In this document: one piece after another, positions 49,101 through 61,100 of the stretch
Layout of the letters: every line of letters starts with the position of its first letter
Numbering within the stretch: the stretch's first letter is position 1
From: Posidonia oceanica
Taxonomy: Eukaryota > Streptophyta > Magnoliopsida > Alismatales > Posidoniaceae
Assembly: GCA_037176725.1 (NCBI GenBank)
Contig: JAZBRS010000074.1
Coordinates: 62,624,001-62,688,000, forward strand
DNA length: 64,000 nt
Direction of reading: 5' to 3'
The notes under the pieces: generated by a model
Told to the model about the DNA's origin: nothing
What the model saw: the letters and a program-made list of their open reading frames with translations, nothing else
Databases searched by the model: none
Translations under genes and position numbers: made by a program

Positions 49101-52100
49101 CACCGACGGTTGTTGTAGGGCCGAGTGGAAGTCGGTAGAGGGGGCTGGCTGGTCGGTGAAGAGAACTGGCAAGCCGGTAGGAGGGTGGCGACTGTGTTGT
49201 TTTTTTTCCTCTCAAAACCCTAGTTCTAATACCATGTTAAGGTAAAAAGATCATTGTATTAGTCATAAAAGAGATTACATATATGTAGGCCACACTAACA
49301 CCCTGTTACATGCATACCAATTATATGGATATCCGTTTACTCATCAACAATATCCAATAGGCAATTTATAATTATAAATTATGTTTTTCTTTATCACGTC
49401 TTACTTTAGATACCTTATGCTTTATTGATTTACTTAATAACAATGACACCAATGACATCTTAACCCAAGAAGGCTCTTTAGTGCCTAGGCACCCGCCTTA
49501 GTATGCTTGTATTAAATATTAAATATCTTTCACTTTTACCAGCATGTTTCTCCTATTATTCTAAATTCTTACCTTCTGTTTTAGCTTTTCTTCCCCTTTT
49601 TTAACCAAAACCAATGCCCAAGTGGTTATTGGGAAGTATTACATAATGATATCTTCGTCTTTAGCATGAGTTTTTTTTTTCATGTTTCAAAGTGCTAAAT
49701 TTCCATTTTGTAGTTTACCATGGATATTACATTATTAGTTATTACCTTTATTTTCCATCATGGTCCTTGTGATATTCTAAAGGTACTTGTGTCTTTAGCT
49801 CTTTTATTATTTATCTCTTGACATTCTAGATCATGGCAATCTTAAATTGATTTATTTTCACAACAATATTTTCATCATACCTTTTGTTATAAAGTGTATA
49901 TCCTTTGGTTGTTTATTTCCGACTCTAAACTACATAACATGCAAGTTTTCTTTTCTTTTGATCAATTTGAGGTGGTCTAAGGTAGTATTTGGTAAAGCTT
50001 AATTGGTGCAGCTTATCTAAAACAACGATTACTTCATAGAAAGTTCCCCTAAACGTTCAAAAAAACACTAGCTTTTTTGGTTGCATAAATTGTATATAAA
50101 ATGCCAAGAAAAAAAGCTACATTTTGGAGCTTTTTTTGAAAGCTACATTTTGGAGCTTTGTTTGAAAATGCCATAAATTGTATTTATTTTCCAAAACTGC
50201 CCTCATCATATCACCAATATTTCAAATTAACCACGTGTTATTTACATTTTTATTACCATTGTGAATGTTTAAAAAATCCTTTGATAAGAGAAATCTGTAA
50301 TCTCTTCTTTAATTATTTCTGTTGGCTGTCAGTTATTTTTGTTGGTAAGTTGTTATTCTATTTGGTTGATTGGCTCAGATCATGCCAAGTCAGCAGTTGA
50401 GGTGTTCGTGTGGTTACTTGGCTGGCTATTTAAGCCGTGTAACTCCTATGAGCTAGAAAATAAAATATTGCCTCCACCATTAACACCTAATTGGGTCTCT
50501 ATCAGTTTTCTCCTCTTTTCTTCCTCTTCTTCTCATTTCTCCTATAGCCTCTCTTCTACTCAACTTATATGGTATCAGTCGCCTCTATGCATCACTGCAA
50601 CTAACTGAGGCCTGTGTTCATGGCGTCCATCTCGTCATGCGGCGGCGCTACTGTCGGAGCTTCGTTCGGTCAATCGTCGTCTTCAACTAGCTCTCCATTG
50701 GTAATCAACAACATTATCGGTCTGATTCCGATCAAGCTCGATGGGACAAACTATCTGATGTGGTGATCTCTGTTCGAGCCTATTCTCCAAGGACGGAATC
50801 TTATGTATCACGTCGATGGGTCTGTCGCCTCTCCAAGCTGTGACTCGTCGGAATTCCATCTCTGGTATGTTACAGATTAAGCTCTTCTCTCTTGAATTAA
50901 TGCGACTTTGTCCTTGTCAACTCTTCCTTACACCATTGGGACAACTTCTGCTAAAGAAGCATGGGACAAGCTTGCTAGAAGATTTGGCAAAATCACCTTT
51001 GCACATGTCGTATCTCTTCGTAAACAGATGCATAATATTAAAAAAGGATCTCTATCCATGGGTGATTATCTGCAACGTTTTAAGATGATCACTAATCAGC
51101 TTGCTGCAAGTAATTCTCTGGCGTAAGATGATGATCTGTAAGTCTCTATTCTGAATGGATTATCCTCTAATTACCGATCCTTTGCGTCATCCATTTGAGC
51201 AAGGTCTACCTCTGTAAACATTGATGAACTCCATTCTCTTCTCGTTGCAGAAGAACTGTGTCTACTTGATGAATGCTCATCTGATACAATGCTTGCAATG
51301 GCTGCTCAAAATCAGTCTAAGAAGCATTTCCGCAGTAACAAAGGATCTCAAAGGATTCAAAAAATTTCAAAATAAGAATGTCTCATTCAAAAGTTCATGT
51401 CCTTCTCAGCAACCTCCTTTGCTACCCATGCCTAATTCCAACATGTCTTTTGGAGCTTCTCAGAATCATGTTCAGTGCCAAATCTGTCAACGGTTTGGTT
51501 ATTTTGCGATTGATTGCTTCCAAAGGCTCAACATGAACTACATTGGCAGGCAACCAGCTGAGAAACTAGCTGCCATGGTTGCTAGCAAAAATTCAGCCAC
51601 TGATGAATCATTGTGGTACACTGATACTGGTGCTTCCCACCATGTTTGGTGCTTTCCAATATCGGTAGTTTCATGTGCTCTGCAAGTGATACCACCTTCT
51701 TCATGCATAAGGTCCTCTATTGTCTTAAAGCATCCTTTAATCTCTTATCTGTCAAACGTTTTGCACGTGATAACTGTTGTGTGTTTCAATTTGATGATGA
51801 TGGCTTTCTTATCAAGGACAAGATCTCAAGGAAGACTCTTCATCAAAGCCATGCTGAAGGGGATATGTATCCCATCTCTTTCACAGCTCCTACAACTTCT
51901 TCTCCTAGAGTCTGTATCAGTAATAAGCACTCCACCAAGCTCTGGCACCACAGGCTTGGACATCCGTCATCCAACATTTTGTCTACCATTCTCCATCAAC
52001 TTCAGCTTCCTTCTTCTTCACTTGAATCACTGTGCTCCTCCTATCAGCAAGGGAAGAGTTGCAGACTTCCTTTCACTTCAACTATTGCATTGTGATTTGT

Positions 52101-55100
52101 AAGGACCTTCTCCCATTCTTAGTTTTGTTGGTTTTAAGTACTATGTTTTACTAATTGATGATTTCACTAGATTTAGCTGGTTGTTTCCTATCAAACTCAA
52201 ATCTGATTTCTCTCATGTCTTTGAGAACTTCTGTACCTTGGTTGAAAATCAATTTAACACTTCTGTCAAGATATTACGGACTAATGGAGGTGGTGAATTT
52301 TCGACCAAATTACTTACGAAGTTCCTTCGAACTAAGGGAATCTTGCATCAAAAATCATGTTCCTACACTCCTGAGCAAAATGGGGTTGTTGAAAGAAAGC
52401 ATCGGCACCTAGTAGAGACAGGTTTAACCTTGCTTGTCCAATCTAAACTTCCGCTATCCTTGTGGCTTGAAGCATTCACCACTGTTGTGTTTCTTATAAA
52501 TCGAATGCCTATTGTTGCTAATGGTAGTATCTCACCCTTTCAACTGATGTTTAACAGGCCACCGGACTATTTCATCTTCAGACCTTTTGGATGTAGGTGC
52601 TTCCCTTGGCTCAGGCCCTACAACTCAAACAAACTTCAATTTCGAAGTATTGAGTGTATCTTTCTTGGTTACTGTCAAAATAAAAAAGGATACAAGTGCT
52701 GGCATCCTTTTATTGATAAGGTTTATGCTTATAGAAATGTTAGATTTATGAGAATATCTTTCCTTATATTTCAACTTCCATTTCATCTCCAAGTTCTGCT
52801 AATTTGCAGTTCTTGTCGTCAGCCTCTTGGCTCTTTCCTTGTTCTACTTCTGAGTCCAACAGCTTACCTACTAATCCTACTACACCCCCTCTGTCTGTTG
52901 ATCTTGGTGTGTCTCGTGCCTCCTCTTCATCATCCTCTCTACCTGTTAACTTATCTAAAGATCTCGCTATCTCCATAACTGCTAATTCTTTTGAAAACTC
53001 ACCTGTGCTTGCTAATCCACTTGTTAACTCTTATCACATGCAAACTCATGCCAAATCTGGTATCTATAAGAAGAAGGTGTTCTTCAATACTAAGCACAAG
53101 CTTCCCAATGCGCTTGTATCTGGCTTTGTGTCTACACCTACTTCATATACTCAAGCTTTCAAATTCCATCAATGGAGGCAAGCTATGCACTTAGAATTTT
53201 CTGCCCTTTAGAATCAACAAACATGGGTGCTGGTTTCTCATTCTCCTGGCATGAATGTGGTTGGTTGCAAGTGGGTGCATAGAACGAAATTAAATGCTGA
53301 TGGAAGTTTAAACAAACATAAAGCTAAGCTGGTTGCTAAAGGTCTTCACCAAGTTGCTGGTGTGGATTTTGCTGAAACTTTCAGCCTTGTTGTAAAGCAT
53401 GCCACCATTCGTATTATTCTTGCTTTGGCTGTGAACTTTGGGTGGTCTCTTCGGCAACTTGATATGGAAAGTGCATTTCTTCATGGAACCTTGCAAGAGG
53501 AAGTGTTCATGGAGCAGCCACAGGGGTTTGTGGATTCAGCTAAGTCTACTCATGTGTGCAAAATGCTTAAATCTATCTATGGTTTGCGTCAAGCACCTAG
53601 AGCTTGGTACACTAAATTTTCTTCAAAACTTGAAGAACTTGGTTTTCACATGACTATTTCAGATCCATCTCTCTTTGTGTATCACAAGGATGGCAGCTTG
53701 GTTTATCTTCTTTTGTATGTAGATGACATAATCGTTACTGGTAACTGTCATGATTTCATACAATAGCTAATTGCTAGCTTGAATCTGCACTTCCACATGA
53801 AAGACATGGGAGCTCTATCTTACTTCCTTAGTATTTCAATTACCAGCTCTGCAAATTGCTTGAAGCTCTATCAATCCAAATATATTCTTGATATCCTTGA
53901 TCGCTATGATATGTCTGGTTGTAAGCCAGTAACTTCTTCAGCTGCAACTTAGAAGCTATCCAAGCTTGAAGGCGTGGCTCTATCTGATCCTACACTGTAT
54001 AGAAGCGTGGTTGGGGCATTACAGTACATTACTCTAACTCGACCTGACTCCTTTGCTATGAACCAAGTATGTCAGTTTCTACAAAGTCCTACTAATGCTC
54101 ACATGGTGGCTGTCAAGAGAATTCTACGGTATCTCAAAGACACGATCACCTCGGAGCACAGGTTCTTGCAAGCTTACAGCTTACTGTGACTCTGATTGGG
54201 CTGGATGTCCCAATGATCGACGCTCCACTCAAGGTTTCTGCATCTTTCTAGGTCGGAATCCAATCTCATGGAGTTCTAAGAAGCAGACAATCGTGGCGCG
54301 TTCATCAACTGAAGCAGAGTATCAGAGCCTTGCTTCAGTAGTGACTGAAATTTGTTAGGTTCAGTCGATTCTCAAAGAGCTCCATTGCTGCTCGACAGCC
54401 ATTCCTTTTGTCTGGTGTGACAACATCTCTGCCATCTCTCTCACTCGCAATTTGGTCTTCCATGGTCGCACAAGGCACATTGAAATTGATATGCATTTCA
54501 TCCAGGAGATAAACGATTGCGTGTGGAATATGTGAACACTATGGATCAAGCTGCTGATATCTTCACTAAAGGTCTTCATCCAAAACGATTGCAATACCTC
54601 ATATCCAAACTCAGCATCGTTGATCTCTTCGCTCAGTTTGAGGGCGGGTGATAAGAGAAATCTGTAATCTCTTCTTCAGTTTGTTGCTGTCAGTTATTTC
54701 TGTTGGTAAGTTATTATTTTGTTTTGATTGATTGGCTGAGATTATGCCAAGTCAGCAGCTGAGGTGTTCGGGTGGTTACTTGGTTGGCTATTTAAGCCGT
54801 GTAACTCCTATGAGCTAGAAAATAAAATATTGCCTCCACCATTAACACCCAATTGGGTCTATGTCGGTTTTCTCCTCTCTTCTTCCTCTTCTTCTCATTT
54901 CTCCTACTGCCTCTCTTCTACTCAACTTACATCCTTCATCTCAACAAACCCTATCTCCTTCCTCACAACACTTGCCGCCACCGCTTTCCCTTTCACCAAC
55001 TACATCCATTGATCGTCGCCGCTAGTGGACCAGTTGTTGCCACCATCGGTATTCGTTGTTGGTATGTTAAGGAGAAGGAGAGAGGATGAGGGGTAATATG

Positions 55101-58100
55101 GATATTTTTCTCACTCATAAATGCTTTGGTATGTTTTTTTTGCCAAACAAGATTATAGCTTATTAGAATAAGCTGCGAGTAGTGTCAAGCTTAAAAAAAC
55201 GGGTGTTTCTCAATAATCGTTTTGTGAAAAGGCTTTATCAAATGCTACCTAAACCACCTGCATAAGATCCTTTATTGCTTGTAATTCTTTTGTTACTTAG
55301 TTTTGATGATTTTAGTGTCTCTTAGTAAAACTAGTAGGAATAGTACCTTAGTGTACTAACCAAAATTCATATGTTGCATTATTTTCAATAGTTAATTCAA
55401 CAGAATATGCAGGTCAAGCTTCCATTTTGTATGTTAAATGGGGTTTCTAGATTGTTGCTGTTCACCTAGATGACACTATAGTTGCACCCCAAGGATTTGG
55501 AATGTGACCAGTTGTTTGTTGTGTTTTAACTTTTAAGTAGCTATGCGTTTTGTTCTAATTGACTGGTCAATCACCTGGCCCTTGCTTCTATAAACTAGCT
55601 AATTCTTGTTAATGTATTCTATCACCTCATTCTTTTTGTGGGTATACGTTGTCATGTCATTTGTATATTTTATAAATTTGTTTTTCCAGATTCCACACTT
55701 ATGACTATGCAAGGCACTTTGTCAGTGCTTGCACACGGATTCTTGGGCTTGAGGGCACACCTGAAGGGGTGGAAGATCAAGGGAAGCTGACCCGAGTGGC
55801 TGCGGTATGATGTTTGACTATGCAGTATTCTGTAATTCTTCTGCAAAACTTTTATGTCACATTCATCCTTCATCACCTTTCAGAAAAACAAAGACTCATG
55901 CTTCTTCCTATGTTACCTTTTTTTATTAAAGTCTATAGTCCTTGTAGCATTCTTCAGTGTGAGCCACATGGTTTGGCTTTATTGTAGGCATATCAGATAG
56001 AGCAGCAGTGCAGTTGAAGAAGGGTCCTTTTGTTTGATATCCTTCCATGTCGTAGAGAATTGTTCTTCTCTGTCAACTTCTTCCTCATACTTTCTGCCTT
56101 TCTCTATTTTTAACCGTGTAAAAGTCACCTTTAAATCATCTTTTTGTCATCATTTGTGAGACTACAAAATAAGCCACATGCCTAACTGGCACATGTTACA
56201 AGATTGTAATGCAGAATGCTGCATCGTCCATTCAGCAGCTCACCACTAGCAACTTCTGGCTTAATGTGCACATGGGCTGATTGCTATTCTTACGAGAATA
56301 TTTTTTCTTTCAGTTTCCTATTGGGATAGATTCTGGTCGCTTTAAACGAGCACTTGACCTTCCACAAGTTCAAGAACATATTAGAGAGTTAAAGGAAAGA
56401 TTTTCCGGAAGAAAGGTTAGATTGTCTTCATTGTTCACTCTGATGAAATGTAGTTATGATTGAATTTAAATGTTGCCATTTTTCTACTTGTGTGCCCTTT
56501 CACTTTGGCTCATCGTCCATGGATGAAATTTGCTTGCCTCTCACTATTGTGACAACTCTTGAATTTTCTTCTTGGGTGTAATTAGTTGATAAGTTGTGTA
56601 AATACAACAAAGTTATTAATGTTATTGTTAGAGTAAATGGATCATTATATTGATTTTTGTGTTATCCATTTATTAGGTTTCTTATAGGTTAAGTATGTGT
56701 TCTCCACTTCTCCTATACATAGGAGATTGTAATCCTCTGTTATGATAATAATATATGATTCTCTTTCCACTTAACATGCTATTAAAAGCATAGGTTTAAA
56801 AGAAACCCTAAACCTAACACACTCTCATCCGATAGCTGTCGCTGATACTGTAGTGGCCATAGGAAATATTGTAGTGTCGTCAGAAATACTATAGCATTGT
56901 TGGAAATATTGTAATGGTCCGTCGGAATACTGTAGCATTGACGGAAATACTGTAGCAGCTGTCGGAATCACTATAGCACCACCAGAATTACTGTAGCAAT
57001 TGCCAAAATCACTGTAGCAACGTCGGAATCAAGGTTCTAAATATCGATTTCGTGTCGGACTTCGGCAAGTTGAAAAACAGATATGTGTCAACAAAATGTC
57101 AGTATGTCGGTATCGTGTCGGTAGAAACACAGTAAAAAAAAATCCACATTTGTTTAGAAAACTTCCATGTCAATATGGTGTTAGAGTCGTATCGATAAAT
57201 TGAAAATAAGACACGTGTCGGCGAAATTTCGACCATATGCATCGACATTTGGTACTATGGTCAGAATCACTGTAGCAGTCGTCAGAAACACTATAGCAGA
57301 TTTTGTTGGGCCCTATCTCATCATCGTCAGCAATCGTGAGGCCTAGATCTAGGCCAAGCTTTATTTGGGCTTCTACACTACTGACAGGTCTTTCCATGGC
57401 CTCCTCCTATTATGCCTGATGCCCAGGTCTTGTATGGATTGATTTTTTATTTATGACTGTATATGCTGCTACAACTCCTGGATTACGTGTAGGATGCCTC
57501 TCGTGGTCCTATCTAGGACTACTGTAGTCTTATATTCAGTATTTGTGGGTTATTGTTGTATTGCTGTGTGACTATTTATGCTTTGGAATGGTTACTTAGT
57601 CTTTGATCATTTCCATAGAGCTTATCTGAAGGTTACCAATCCTCTCCTATTAGATTGGTTACTATCATCTTTTAGATGATTATCTGTTGCTTGTACGTGA
57701 TTAACTACTACTGTTTCCTTCCTACCTTATAGCCAACGTGATTGGCTATGGTTGTTGTCTTCCTACCTGTTTTATGGCTAACGTGATTGATTATGGTTGT
57801 TGTCTTTTTGTCTGTTGCTGCTACTACTGCTACAACATCTACTACTACTACTTCTTTCATTTCTTTTAAGTTATGTAGTTATTTATTAATAACACAAAGA
57901 ATTATTATGTAACAAGCTGTGCATGTTATATGCTTCTGCTTGAAAAGTGTTAGAGTAAATGGATCATTATATAGATCTTTGTGTTATCCTTTTATTAGGT
58001 TCCTTATAGGTTAAGTATGTGTTCTCTTATATATAGGACATTGTAATCCTTTATCATGATCATAATACATGATTCTCTTTCCACTTAATAGTTATAATGT

Positions 58101-61100
58101 GAATTAGTGTAATAGGAAATTTAGCTTTTCTTGTTAAGATTTTATGCTATTGTTGTCTTATAGTAAGTTAGTAACTGACTGATCCCTTCTCTTTATGTTC
58201 ACGAGGGGACCGAGGACATGTACTTTCTTGTATTAACTAGCACTTTGTCCTATGTTTGTACTAATTTTAATTTTATCATATAGGTAAATGGTGATGATAA
58301 TATAGATAATTTAGCTTTCAACTTAGGTATTTATAATGTTGTTATCTTACTGCAACTATATGATTTCTTCTCTATGTTATTGTGAGACCTCCTTTATATT
58401 TGACTTATAGACACTTGGTCCTTTTTATGTACTTTATTCAATTCATGAATCACAATTTATTAATCATAAATAGGCTTCCCATGTGATAGGCCAACTGATT
58501 ATTAGCTTCTTTTGTATTCTCCAAGTCATCCTAATGACCTTGAGATATTTAAATCATCCTTCTTAATTAGAGTTTCCTATAGCATAATTTGAATTTGAGG
58601 TCATTTATGATAAAGCTTAAGCTGAAACCAGTCTCTTTAAATTGTTAGCAAAAATCAGTCTCTTTTGTTGCACGACCTTATTATTTCAAGGCCAGATAAT
58701 GTATGTTCATGTAATTGGGCCATCTAACTGCTAGAGAGAATTGGCAGGCATTCTGCATGGTGGCCATGTTGTTTGAGTGTGTAGGGGATGCCTAATCTCT
58801 GTTTAAATCTGGAAAATGTAAAATCATCAGATATTTACATTAGTTCTAATCATGCATGTATCATTCATGCTAAATTAACTCCAATATTTTGTGGATATTG
58901 CCTCAACTACACTACGGAAAATTATCCACTACGGTTGGACCGTAACTGTCCAACCAACAGTCTCCTACATGTTAGCTGTTGGATTTCCGTTTGCTCCATC
59001 CAACAATAGGAAATAGAAACAACTGATCTAATCAATCCTGGTTTTCAACTTGTAAATATGGTTTCTCAACTCACATGATTTCCTGTAGTTGTCAAAAGAA
59101 AGGCATGTAATCTAGTCATCAGGAATGGTGATAGAGTTCATGTTTGCAAGATGCATATTAGTTGGGTTCCTGTTATTATTGCTAATCCATGTTGCAAAAT
59201 CATTTTTTCTTGATTGACTTTGTTTTTACATAAAATTTTCATTTTGATCTTGTTTTGAAATTTATAAAATTTTATTATTTTTTTGTCACAGAATAGTTCT
59301 ATTTTTTGGACCTTTAAAAAAAACAACATTGTTTTTGAAAGGATCAAAGCCGTATTCCTGTTATTATTGTTAATCCATGTTGCAAAATCATTTGTTCTTG
59401 ATTAAATTTGTTTTTTACATAAAATTTCATTTTGATATTGTTTTCAAATTTTGTTAATTTTTCTCAACAGAACAGACAACAGTGCTGTTTTTTCAAACCT
59501 TAAAAAACATTATTTTTGGAAGGTTCAAACTTCATAGTCATATTCCTGTTATTGTTGCTAAACCATGTTGAAAAATCATTTGTTCTTGATTAACTCTGTT
59601 TTTTACAAAAAAAAAGTTCATGTTTATCTTGTTTTCATATTTTATTATTTTTTGTCGGTCGAATAGTGCTGTTCTTTTAGTCCAAGAAAAACAACATTGT
59701 TTTGGAAGGTTCAAATTCATACTAGTACATGTATGTTACTACCAAAAATTCCAATAAAATGAATAAATAATTTCATCTCACATTTTGGGCGAGTTTTTTT
59801 TTAATAGTATTATGAACAAAAGTTCAAAAACAAAAATCTAAGAAAAGTTAATCATAACCATGGTACTAAATGTCAACACGTGTTAGCAAATTGGTTTTCT
59901 AATTTACTGACACGACACTGATATGATATCAACATGGTAATTTTGTGTATAAAGGTGATTTTTTTACTGTATTTTTACCGACATGTCGGTATTTCGTTGA
60001 CATGTTTCGATTTTTAAACTTACCGAAGTCTAACATGAAACTGACATGTAGATCCATGATCATAATTGGAAGAAATCCAACCATAACAGATACAAACCTT
60101 CACATTTGCAAAAGGAAATCTAGATCTGAACGTTGTTGTTCACAACAAATCCAAAAACTTATCACAACAACAAAAATCCAATCACAATAGATGAAAGCTT
60201 TATGGACTGGATGTTGACACTGTATCTATTGGCATTGAAGATAGGCCTACCCTGAGAGGATGAGGAGGCTAATGGAGATGAAGGTGGAGGATACTTTTCA
60301 GGTGTTGTTGAGATGGAGGAGCAACGAGGAAGGACTTGGTTTCTCTGATCTTGTGGCTGGTGGGTGTTGTCAATGATGAGATCTTGACGGCAAGGTCCCG
60401 GATGGTGGCTGGCAACGACAGAGAGCTTCCTGTGATGGTGTGTTCTTGATGAAGAGGGGTTTTTGTGTTGGAGAGAGAGATGAAGAGAGAGAGAATACAT
60501 GAGATGAGAGAGAGAGAGAGGTGTGAGGAAAATGATGGGAGGTGGGAGGATTGAATGTGATGTGTCATAATTATAAAATAATAAATTGATCAAAACAAAA
60601 CGAAAGAGTGTAGATTTGAATTTCTTCAGTGGTTTTAAACAGTGACCAAGCTGTTTTGGAACAGTACAATGTCAGAAACCACATCAACCATAAGATCTAG
60701 GAACAATAATCCAACAGCACATAGGCTGGGCAAGTATAGGCCTACTTACAGCCAGACCGTAGTGGATCACTTCTCACTACAATAATATATGTATTTACTC
60801 TGTAAAATTAACTCTGATAGTATATGTATCCATGCTGACAAATTTAAACAAATTTTAATGTAAACCAGGCTATAACCAATAAATGTCTTAATAATTGATA
60901 AAACTATAGTGGAAATAAACTTTTTGTTTTGGAATATCTTCCAATTTGGATGATACTTGTTGAAATTTATTTCCATAGTACTTTTAGATATCTGGATTAA
61001 AAGGATACAGGTTCTGGATGCTGTGGTCCACTCTTTATCTGATTATGTAAGAAAGGGATTATTTAGTGTGATTAACCTACTGTCAAATTTATACTTTCTA

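Larger units (their letters stand above)
39131..49349 (-). mobile_element. Ty1/copia element with 115-bp LTRs, split by a gypsy element
   Basis: The 5' LTR is 49235-49349 and the 3' LTR 39131-39245. Both are bounded by ATATC duplications (39126-39130 and 49350-49354). Next to the 5' LTR the minus strand has TGGTATTAGAACTAGGG, a primer site of the initiator tRNA-Met type. Before the 3' LTR it has the purine tract GAAGGGGAG. Gag, protease, integrase, RT and RNase H follow in copia order on the minus strand. The gypsy element at 42227-47764 is inserted just after the protease active site. Without it the copia element is about 4.7 kb, a normal size. Many stops make it inactive. Confidence 0.92.
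50282..54931 (+). mobile_element. Ty1/copia element, plus strand, 4,650 bp
   Basis: LTRs at 50282-50569 and 54649-54931 (TGATAAGAG...CAACTTACA) are flanked by TCCTT (50277-50281 and 54932-54936). The primer site TGGTATCAG follows the left LTR, and a purine tract TTTGAGGGCGGG precedes the right one. Gag, protease, integrase, RT and RNase H are in copia order. The 5' LTR end has TA in place of CA. Stops in every domain and loss of an integrase catalytic Asp make it inactive. It is in the same orientation as TPS1. Confidence 0.95.
49970..55259. mobile_element. Non-autonomous TIR element (hAT-like), broken by a copia insertion
   Basis: The left end reads AGGTGGTCTAAGGTAG then TATTTGGTAAAGC. The reverse complement of the right end reads AGGTGGTTTAGGTAG then CATTTGATAAAGC. 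They match at about 25 of 28 positions. Removing the copia element and its TCCTT duplication leaves about 635 bp with no coding sequence, a MITE-sized element. No clear target duplication is seen, so the superfamily is tentative. Confidence 0.65.
56626..58090 (+). mobile_element. Miniature LTR element (TRIM-like), 1,465 bp
   Basis: LTRs at 56626-56776 (151 bp) and 57948-58090 (143 bp) begin TGTTAGAGTAAATGGATC and end CCACTTAACA or CCACTTAATA. GTTAT flanks both sides (56621-56625 and 58091-58095). Next to the left LTR, TGCTATTAAAAGCATAGG resembles a decayed TGGTATCAGAGC primer site. The 1.17 kb interior has no gag or pol; it holds a run of CTGTAGCA-type repeats (56840-57025) and a MITE-like repeat. 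It lies in the fifth TPS1 coding intron. Confidence 0.9.
58924..60767. mobile_element. Non-autonomous TIR element, possibly CACTA-like
   Basis: The left end reads ATCCACTACGGTTGGACCG then TAAC. The reverse complement of the right end reads ATCCACTACGGTCTGGCTG then TAAG, and both share GCTGTTGGATT further in. Another CACTACGG lies just outside the left end (58909). The CACTA-type motif suggests that superfamily, but the exact ends and target duplication are not clear. There is no coding sequence. It contains three 188-bp tandem units and a MITE-like repeat. Confidence 0.55.
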
